From assembly GCA_964389305.1 (NCBI GenBank), contig CAYMEK010000091.1:1-11470 (forward strand): a stretch of DNA of 11,470 nt, given 5' to 3'. Positions 1-6,326 of the stretch are shown in pieces. A program made the translations under genes and the position numbers. The notes beneath the pieces were generated by a model that saw only the letters and a program-made list of their open reading frames with translations, was not told the origin of the DNA and searched no databases. The stretch is from CAYMEK01 sp964389305. GTDB lineage: Bacteria > Spirochaetota > Spirochaetia > SZUA-6 > DRHE01. The first letter of the stretch is position 1. Each line of letters opens with the position of its first letter.

Positions 1-2
1 GG

Positions 3-3000
3 GCTCCAGAGTTCCTCATCTACGCCGTCGGCAGCGTCAAGTTCCGGGTCTGCTGGGTCACGGTCTTCGAAGGCAGACTCTGGGTTTCGGCCGGCGAGAG
101 GGGACTGGACGGCGGGACCGGGCGGAACTCCAAATACGATCAGCTCATCGAGGACGCCCGCAACATGGCCGACCAGATGAACCAGGCCAGGGAAGACCTG
201 CTCGACGCCCTGGAACAGGCCCAACTGGAGATGGCTATCCTGAGCGAGGAGCAGCTCGAGGCGGCCGGGCTGTCTCTGATCGAACGCTCCGGCCTGGGAG
301 GCGCTTTCGTCTCCATCGGCTTCGCCTTCCTGGAGGAAGAGCACTGGCAGCCGGGAGGCCTGCCGACGCAGCTCGCCGCCATCCGGGCGATGATGTTCGG
401 CAGCGGCCAGGAGAACATCGTGGCTCGAAGGACCGAGCTGCAGCAACTCGCCGACAAGATCGAGGACGACCTGGAGGACCTCAACAGCCTGCAGGAGGCG
501 GTCGCCGAGAGGCTGGAGCTGTACGAGGATATCCTGCTGGACGACCTGCCCGCCGTGGCCGAGCTGGGCAGCCTGAAGAATCCTCTGGAAATGGAGACCA
601 GGACGGTAACCGTGGGCGAAGGAGAGCCGGCCACCGAGATCGTCGACTTCAGCGTGAACGAGTCCCAGGCCCAGGCTCAGCGCGACAGCCTGTCGTCGAT
701 CAGGGAGGAGTTCGCCGCTTTCCAGGAGTCCTTCATCGAGCAGGCCGGCATGATCGACGCCCGGCTGCAGCAGCTGGACGAAATCCTCTTTCAGGACAGC
801 GACAACTTAAGTTCCCTGAACCAGGACTACGCCGGGAGCTACCTGCAGATGACCCAGTACCTGAGCGAGTATATCGATTTCCAGGATGCCAGCAAGATAA
901 ACGCCGACATCATGCTGGGTCTGATGGATCTGAGCACCTCGGCGGAAGAAGTCGAGAGCCTGCTGCTGGCCAAGGCGGCAACCGTCGATCCGGCCGAGCT
1001 GAACGAGTGGATCGACGACCGCATTGTCCTGCTCGACACCCTGGTCAAGCTGGGCGGCGAGGAGCAGGGCTACAGCGCCACCACGGATCCGGCCAATCCG
1101 ACCTTCCAGATCGCCGTGTTCGGGCTCACCGGAACGCAGCTTTGGTGGGACATCCCCAGGCAGGGCTTCAGCGCCATGTCGGCCAACGCTCCGGCTAAGA
1201 AAGAACACGCTCTCGAGACCTTCTCCGAGAACGCCCGCAGCTTCCGCCTGAAATGGACCCAGGCGTCCCAGATCACCGATGCTTACTTCGAGCGAAAGGC
1301 GGAGCTGTACGACGTGCTGTACGAGATCTACGACCAGCTGGCCACCTACGGATCGGGGATGATCGGGATCAGCGGCGAGGGGAATGCCGCCGGATTCGAA
1401 GGCCTGGCCGGTTCGGGGCTGGGATTCAGGAGCAGTGCGGTGGCCGATGCCATCAGCACAGAAGGTACCTATCTCCCGCCCGGATCGATTCCCGGCAGCG
1501 GTCGCACCATCGACCCCCTGACAGCACCCAAGGTCGGACCCGGGGGAATGCCGGCAGGTCCGCGGCCCGGCGGAGGGGGTGAACACTTCCCCGGCGGCGG
1601 CAAGGTTCCCGGCCGCAGCCAGATCGATCCCGGTGCAGGCGGAACGGGGAACCCGCGGGCAGCGGGGAATCCGGCCTCCCTGCTCTCGGGATTGGGGCTT
1701 TCCGTCCTGACGGCCGGAGGCGCCTCGGAAGGCACAACGGGCAAAACCCCCGGAGCCGCCGGTATCTCCTCGGCTGCAACCGTCACCGGCTCGATTGCGG
1801 GCCAGGGAATGGTCACCCTGGACCTCTCCCTCGACTCCGAAACCAAGGGCCTCCCCATCTCGGGGGCCTTCGACCGCGACCTGAGCAGCGCTCTGGCACC
1901 TGCCGAACCTGTCTCCTGGGTACCCGTGGACCGCTATTTCGCCTCCAAGCGGGCCGAGATCACCCCCTATACCGAGATTCCGGTAGTGGAGTCGTTCACC
2001 GGCAGCGTGCGCAGCGAAGACGCCGCTACGGCTGTGCTGTCCGCCGCCTTCTCCGCCAGCCATCCGGTGGGCGTGGTCGAGTACGCCTACCGTGTCGAAC
2101 CCGTACAGAGCAGCGGCACGAGTAGCGGCAAACGGCTGCCCTCCCGGCAGCTCGACCTGCTTTCCCTGAGCTACTTCGGTCAGGGTTCCGGGATCGGCGC
2201 CGGTTCCACCGTGACTGCTCCGCTGGTCACGAGCGGCGCCCTGACGCAGAGCCAGGCCCAGGCCGTCGGCAACTACCTGCAAAACCTGGAAGGCACCTTG
2301 CCCAGCACGAGCGATCTGTTCCGCTTTCAGGCGCCTCCCGAAGCGCTGCTTGCGGCCATAAAGATCGTCATCCCGTGGTTTTCACTGGGAAGCCGCGAGG
2401 AGATCCTGGAACCCTTCTTCTCCGATCTGCACGAGGAGGGCCCGTACTACCTGTACCTGCGGGTACGGGGCGCCGGAGGCAAGACCATCGTTCGCCGGGC
2501 TGCTATCGACATTGATTACTTCGATCCCAACACCGACTCCTCTCCGGTGGTGACGACCCTCGATGCCAGCGACAAGAGCCCTCCGGCAGTACCGATTGTC
2601 ACACCGGGAAGCCTCTACAGCGCCCGTACGGACCTTCTGTACGCCGCGTGGGATTCAGACGATCCGGAATCGGGCATCCAGAGCTTCGAGTACGCCGTCG
2701 GGACCTACGAAGGCGATACGGGCGGCGGGACCGAGGGCGCCGGCTCGAGCGAGGGCACGGCCCGCGGTGCACCCCTGCTGGGCTCCACCCTGGAGGATAT
2801 CAAGGGAGTCCCGGGCCAGGAGCTGACCGTAGTCTCGGTTCCGACGGACATCCTCGACTGGACTTCCGCGGGCGGACGCAAAGAGGCGAACATCCGCGGA
2901 CTGGAGCTGGAGCACGGCCGGGAGTACGTGATCAGCGTCCGGGCAACAAACGGCGTCGGGCTGTCCAGCGTAGGCAGCTCGGATCCGATCCTCGTGGACA

Positions 3001-4319
3001 CCACTCCGCCGGAGCAAGCAGCGATTACCGGTCTCGCACAGGTCACGGCCGACGGTTATCCGAACTCGGTGGAGTTCACCTTCCAGGAGGCCACGGACCC
3101 GGAGTCCGGCATTGTCTCCCATCGGATCGCCCTGGGCACCACGGCGGAGCTGGACAACCTCTTCCCCTGGACCGAGGTCATGGGGAGCGGTGCAACCGTG
3201 GCCAACCTGCCCGTGCTCGACGGCTCGACCGTTTATCTGCTGGTGCGGGCCACCAACGGGGCGGAGCTGGAGACCACGGCGGTCGCCAGCCTGGACATGC
3301 AGTTCAGCGACGGCAGTCCTCCGCCGGAGGCGGCGGTAACGACCGATCCCGCCCTGTACCTGGCCGACGGCTCGCAGGTGGGTATCGGATGGGGGGCGGT
3401 GCATGATCCTCAATCGGGAGTGATCGGCTACCAGTACGGCATCGGCACCTCTCCGCAATCCGCCGACGTCCTGGTCTGGATACCGGTCGGCTCTCCCCGG
3501 ACTGCCTACCTCCTAGGCCAGGGAGCAGTACCGGGCGGGGGCGGTGCGGACAACGTGGAGGTCGAAGCGACTGACCTCGGTCTCACCGACGGGCAGAGCT
3601 ACTACGCCGTGGTCAAGACCATCAACGGCGCCGGGCTGGAGTCGATCGGAGCATCGGAGCCGTTCATCGTGGATTCCACGGCTCCGGTGGGAACGTCCTT
3701 GAGCGCGCCGTCGACCTGGACGGACAGAGACACCCTCTCGGTCCACCTGAGCGCCCGGGACAACGATTCCGGGATCGCCGCCTTCCGCTTCGCCATTTGG
3801 GAGCTCACCTCGGTGTCCGCAGCTCCGGAGGAGCCGCGGTACATCCTTGCGGGAGGATTCGTGACCGGAGGGCTGTATCAGGGCAGCGCCGCCGTTTCCG
3901 GCAGCCTCATCACCGGCGAGAGCTATTCCGGGACCTTTTCCGGGCAGGGCGAGGCGGCCTCGGCGTCGACCTTGGAATCGGGCATCGAGGCATTCGAAGT
4001 GCCGCCGTGGCTTGAAGATGTGGAGGTGAGCACCCCGCCCTGGTTCGAATCGCAGTGGAGCGCGGTGGCCGTGGGCGCTCCTCCGCAGAGCGTGGATCTG
4101 GATATCACGATCGGCGGCTTCCCCCGGTTGAGCTACCGAAAGGCGTATCGCATCAAAGTCTGGGTGAAAAACGGCGCCGGGCTGATCTCCGAAGCGGGGA
4201 GCGTGACGGTGGAAGTGCAGAGCTCCGGGAAGACGAAGGGCGGATCTGAGAGCGGGGCGCGGAAGGGCGGCGCCGAGCCGGGCCTGCTGGAATACGGCGG
4301 CGTGGAATCGAACCTGTAG
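3..4319 (+). CDS. Large coiled-coil / Gly-Pro hinge / fibronectin-III-like modular surface protein (5' partial)
   Basis: The reading frame is open from the first in-frame codon at base 3, so the gene starts outside the window. The first ATG in the frame (165) has no good ribosome binding site and is probably internal; at least 1438 codons are present. Bases 165-1350 encode helical, Glu/Leu/Gln-rich sequence with coiled-coil-like stretches near 165-280, 421-565, 660-790 and 1220-1350. Bases 1353-1800 encode a Gly/Pro/Ser-rich low-complexity hinge. From about 2030 the protein is beta-rich, with four clear modules from about 2577 to 4225. Each module has a D-P-E-S-G-I-like start, a Y-A-V-G-T-like strand, a Trp, a V-R-A-T-N-G-A-G-L-like strand and a D-T-T-P-P-like linker. 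These resemble FnIII/Ig-like modules common in bacterial extracellular proteins. No sortase motif or C-terminal membrane anchor is visible. Extracellular or envelope location and an adhesive or structural role are inferred from architecture and neighbours; no enzyme motif was seen. Confidence 0.85.
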   Translation, partial: APEFLIYAVGSVKFRVCWVTVFEGRLWVSAGERGLDGGTGRNSKYDQLIEDARNMADQMNQAREDLLDALEQAQLEMAILSEEQLEAAGLSLIERSGLGGAFVSIGFAFLEEEHWQPGGLPTQLAAIRAMMFGSGQENIVARRTELQQLADKIEDDLEDLNSLQEAVAERLELYEDILLDDLPAVAELGSLKNPLEMETRTVTVGEGEPATEIVDFSVNESQAQAQRDSLSSIREEFAAFQESFIEQAGMIDARLQQLDEILFQDSDNLSSLNQDYAGSYLQMTQYLSEYIDFQDASKINADIMLGLMDLSTSAEEVESLLLAKAATVDPAELNEWIDDRIVLLDTLVKLGGEEQGYSATTDPANPTFQIAVFGLTGTQLWWDIPRQGFSAMSANAPAKKEHALETFSENARSFRLKWTQASQITDAYFERKAELYDVLYEIYDQLATYGSGMIGISGEGNAAGFEGLAGSGLGFRSSAVADAISTEGTYLPPGSIPGSGRTIDPLTAPKVGPGGMPAGPRPGGGGEHFPGGGKVPGRSQIDPGAGGTGNPRAAGNPASLLSGLGLSVLTAGGASEGTTGKTPGAAGISSAATVTGSIAGQGMVTLDLSLDSETKGLPISGAFDRDLSSALAPAEPVSWVPVDRYFASKRAEITPYTEIPVVESFTGSVRSEDAATAVLSAAFSASHPVGVVEYAYRVEPVQSSGTSSGKRLPSRQLDLLSLSYFGQGSGIGAGSTVTAPLVTSGALTQSQAQAVGNYLQNLEGTLPSTSDLFRFQAPPEALLAAIKIVIPWFSLGSREEILEPFFSDLHEEGPYYLYLRVRGAGGKTIVRRAAIDIDYFDPNTDSSPVVTTLDASDKSPPAVPIVTPGSLYSARTDLLYAAWDSDDPESGIQSFEYAVGTYEGDTGGGTEGAGSSEGTARGAPLLGSTLEDIKGVPGQELTVVSVPTDILDWTSAGGRKEANIRGLELEHGREYVISVRATNGVGLSSVGSSDPILVDTTPPEQAAITGLAQVTADGYPNSVEFTFQEATDPESGIVSHRIALGTTAELDNLFPWTEVMGSGATVANLPVLDGSTVYLLVRATNGAELETTAVASLDMQFSDGSPPPEAAVTTDPALYLADGSQVGIGWGAVHDPQSGVIGYQYGIGTSPQSADVLVWIPVGSPRTAYLLGQGAVPGGGGADNVEVEATDLGLTDGQSYYAVVKTINGAGLESIGASEPFIVDSTAPVGTSLSAPSTWTDRDTLSVHLSARDNDSGIAAFRFAIWELTSVSAAPEEPRYILAGGFVTGGLYQGSAAVSGSLITGESYSGTFSGQGEAASASTLESGIEAFEVPPWLEDVEVSTPPWFESQWSAVAVGAPPQSVDLDITIGGFPRLSYRKAYRIKVWVKNGAGLISEAGSVTVEVQSSGKTKGGSESGARKGGAEPGLLEYGGVESNL
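1353..1800 (+). other. Low-complexity Gly/Pro/Ser-rich hinge coding segment
   Basis: Within the large modular protein, about 150 codons are dominated by Gly, Pro, Ala, Ser and Thr, including short G-G-G-G and P-G-G-G runs. It separates the helical N-terminal part from the beta-rich C-terminal part. It is most likely a flexible extended linker rather than a folded domain. The reading frame continues uninterrupted through it. Confidence 0.7.
2577..4225 (+). repeat. Four tandem FnIII-like modules at protein level (large modular protein)
   Basis: Four diverged modules begin near 2577, 3000, 3310 and 3672. Their shared landmarks are a [DN]-[PD]-x-S-G-[IV] turn, an aromatic/aliphatic strand ending in G-T, a Trp, a [VI]-[RKW]-[ATV]-x-N-G-[AV]-[GE]-L strand, and in the first three a D/S-rich linker ending in P-P or A-P. 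The second module (about 3000-3309) is the most compact. Modules 1 and 4 carry long Gly/Ser/Glu-rich insertions. A weaker fifth module appears to precede them (about 2030-2576). The repeats are visible in the protein, not as near-identical DNA. Confidence 0.75.
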
Positions 4320-4323
4320 AGGA
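4318..4323 (+). promoter_or_regulatory. Ribosome binding site for the FnIII-repeat exported protein
   Basis: The purine tract AGAGGA overlaps the stop codon of the preceding gene (TAG, 4317-4319). It lies six bases before the ATG at 4329, separated by a run of A. This supports that start and suggests re-initiation by ribosomes finishing the upstream gene. Confidence 0.75.
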
Positions 4324-4328
4324 AAAAA

Positions 4329-6326
4329 ATGAGAAGGATCAAGCGCAGCCACCTCGTCATTGGCTTTCTCTTCGCTGCCGCGCTGGCCTGCGCCCAGGAA
4401 GGGCCCCTGGCCTTCATTCTGCCTGCCGGAGACAGCGTGGTAGTGGTGCTCGGCGACACCCCCCGATTGATGGCGGGCTTCCGGGTATATCGTCAGGATC
4501 CGGGGCAGCGGCAGTTCGTCCTGCTCACCCCCGAAGCGGTTCGGCGCGTGGCGGATCCCTACCAGGCCGCCGACCTGATGGGCTCCGAGTTCAAATGGGT
4601 GGCAAAACAGGTGGGCAGCCTGGATCCCGCCCTGGTCTGGCGCAAGCTGCAGGCGGACCGTGACCGGGCCCTGGCCCTCTGTCTGGTCAGCCACGGCCTG
4701 CGCAAAGCCATGGGCAGGACCTTCATCGACCGCGGTCTCAGCCCGGGCGAGGTCTACCGCTACCGGGTCGAGATTCTCGACCTCTACGATCGGGTGATCG
4801 ACAGCCTCGAAGAGAGGATTCTACTCGGCGAGCCCCGGGCCCCGGAAGCACCGAGGGAGGTCGAGGTTTCGGCCGGAGACGGGGAAGTGCTCCTGAACTG
4901 GAGCTACAGCCCGTATCGCGGCCGGAAGGACGATCGGACCGTGGGATTCAAGATCTACCGCAGGAAAGCCGGCGGTCCGCTCCTCGACCTCACCCCTACG
5001 CCTGTGCTGCGGATCGAGGGCTGGCTGTCCTACGTGGATACAGCGGTCGAAAACGGCAGCACCTACACCTACTTCGTCCAAGCGGTCGATCTGATCGGAG
5101 CGGTGAGCGACAGAGCAGCCTCACCGGCGGTTACTCCTCTGGACCGAACGCCTCCTTTGGTCCCGACCGGACTGACCGCTGTCGATACGGAGGAAGGAGT
5201 GCTAGTGCTGTGGAACCTCTCTCCGGAGCTGGATCTGGCCTCCTACAACATCCTGCGCAGTGACAGCGTAGACGGGCAGTACCTGCGCGTCAATCCCAGC
5301 CCCGTCCCGCTGGATCAGCCCCGTTTCCTGGATCGCGGCATCGTCAGGGGGAGTCCCTACTACTACCGGGTGACCGCCGTGGACCGCAGCGGGAACGAGA
5401 GCAAGCCCTCGGGCCCCACTACGATCATTCCGGCGGACACGGAGCCCCCTCCCGCGATATCCGGGCTCGGCTTCGAGGTTGACGAGGACAGGCGGCAGGT
5501 TACCTTGAGCTGGAACAGCCTCGAGGTGCCGGACCTGCTGGGCTACTTCGTGTACAGAACCAATGCGTCCGGAAAGGCGATCCGTATTACTGCCGAGCCT
5601 ATTGCCGATTCCAGCAGCCCGACGTTCCTTGATACCGGGTATAAGGACAGGGGCCTGGCGCCCGGAGCGAGCTTCCGCTACGGCGTCTCGGCCGTGGACA
5701 GCTCCTATAATGAAGGCGAGGCCGTGTTTGTGGAGGTGAAGGTTCCCGATCTCGAGGCTCCCAAACCGCCCCTTTCGGTATCCGTTCGCCCCACCCCGGA
5801 TGGCTGGGTCAGGCTGCGGTGGCAGCCGGGCCTGGAAAAGGACCTGGCCGGAAACCGGGTCTACAGGAAGGAAGACAGAGCCTTCGAGCTGGTGGTGGAG
5901 CTGGAACGAAGGCAAACGGACTGGATCGACCAGGGGGTGAGCCCCGGGAAGGCCTACATATACTACGTCACCGTGATCGACGAATCGGGCAACGAGAGCG
6001 AGCCTTCGGTGGAAGTCGAGATCATTCCCACCGATCTCATCGCTCCCCTGCCGCCTGCGGCCGTGGAGGTCCGGCCCGAAAGGAGGGGATTCAGCCTGAA
6101 CTGGGAGGACTCGCCATCCACCGACGTTGCAGGGTATCTGGTCTATCGGGCCGCCTACGCGGGCGCTCCCTGGCAGAAGCTTACCCGCAAGCCGGTGGCG
6201 GCCGGCCCGTTCCAGGATCGGCACGGCAGCGGGGGAAACGTATACGGCGTGTCTGCGATCGACACCTCCGGTAATGAGGGCGACAGAAACACGGTGAATG
6301 CCGTCGAAGAGAAGCAAAGCCCATGA
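4329..6326 (+). CDS. Exported multi-domain fibronectin type III protein, possible lipoprotein
   Basis: This 665-residue protein starts at an ATG with a good ribosome binding site, nine bases after the previous gene. Residues 1-22 form an export signal: basic R-R-I-K-R, a hydrophobic core, then A-L-A-C21-A-Q. Cys21 fits the relaxed PROSITE lipobox, but its -3 and -2 residues (A, L) are unusual. Cleavage by signal peptidase I after Ala22 is equally possible. Five FnIII modules follow at about residues 172-276, 277-374, 375-479, 480-576 and 577-665. Each has a G-[FY]-x-[VI]-Y-R-like strand, an F-x-D-x-G turn, a Y-x-Y-x-V-x-A-V-D-like strand and usually S-G-N-E, joined by D-x-x-P-P linkers. Residues 24-165 look like a sixth module interrupted by a helical insertion. 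No catalytic motif is seen. A structural or binding role at the cell envelope is inferred, perhaps as partner of the large modular protein upstream or the barrel downstream. Confidence 0.88.
   Translation: MRRIKRSHLVIGFLFAAALACAQEGPLAFILPAGDSVVVVLGDTPRLMAGFRVYRQDPGQRQFVLLTPEAVRRVADPYQAADLMGSEFKWVAKQVGSLDPALVWRKLQADRDRALALCLVSHGLRKAMGRTFIDRGLSPGEVYRYRVEILDLYDRVIDSLEERILLGEPRAPEAPREVEVSAGDGEVLLNWSYSPYRGRKDDRTVGFKIYRRKAGGPLLDLTPTPVLRIEGWLSYVDTAVENGSTYTYFVQAVDLIGAVSDRAASPAVTPLDRTPPLVPTGLTAVDTEEGVLVLWNLSPELDLASYNILRSDSVDGQYLRVNPSPVPLDQPRFLDRGIVRGSPYYYRVTAVDRSGNESKPSGPTTIIPADTEPPPAISGLGFEVDEDRRQVTLSWNSLEVPDLLGYFVYRTNASGKAIRITAEPIADSSSPTFLDTGYKDRGLAPGASFRYGVSAVDSSYNEGEAVFVEVKVPDLEAPKPPLSVSVRPTPDGWVRLRWQPGLEKDLAGNRVYRKEDRAFELVVELERRQTDWIDQGVSPGKAYIYYVTVIDESGNESEPSVEVEIIPTDLIAPLPPAAVEVRPERRGFSLNWEDSPSTDVAGYLVYRAAYAGAPWQKLTRKPVAAGPFQDRHGSGGNVYGVSAIDTSGNEGDRNTVNAVEEKQSP
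4842..6320 (+). repeat. Five tandem FnIII modules at protein level (exported FnIII protein)
   Basis: Five modules of roughly 90-105 residues start near bases 4842, 5157, 5454, 5767 and 6058. They share a strand ending V-Y-R or I-L-R, an F-L-D-x-G-type turn, and a final A-V-D-x-S-G-N-E-S-like strand. D-[RT]-[TE]-P-P-like linkers separate them. They are of a different subtype from the modules in the upstream gene, which use V-R-A-T-N-G-A-G-L-like strands instead. Confidence 0.85.

Noticed and set aside
165..167. ATG at 165 as the true start of the large protein
   Set aside because: The frame is open upstream to the window edge with plausible protein sequence, and no Shine-Dalgarno precedes it, so an internal Met is more likely.
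1550..1640. GC-rich, G-run-containing DNA that might be a structured regulatory element
   Set aside because: It lies in frame within the Gly/Pro hinge, where GGN and CCN codons fully explain the G and C runs.
807..2282. Long open frame on the - strand (491 codons)
   Set aside because: It is antisense to the large modular gene. Its protein is rich in Gly, Arg, Gln and His with no domain pattern, as expected of a shadow frame in GC-rich coding DNA.
3513..4694. Long - strand open frame across the junction of the first two genes
   Set aside because: Composition is Arg/His/Gly-rich without recognisable motifs, and it conflicts with two well-supported + strand genes, including their ribosome binding site.
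5202..6317. 371-codon - strand open frame
   Set aside because: It mirrors the FnIII gene. No signal peptide or family pattern is visible, and the + strand repeat signatures are unambiguous.
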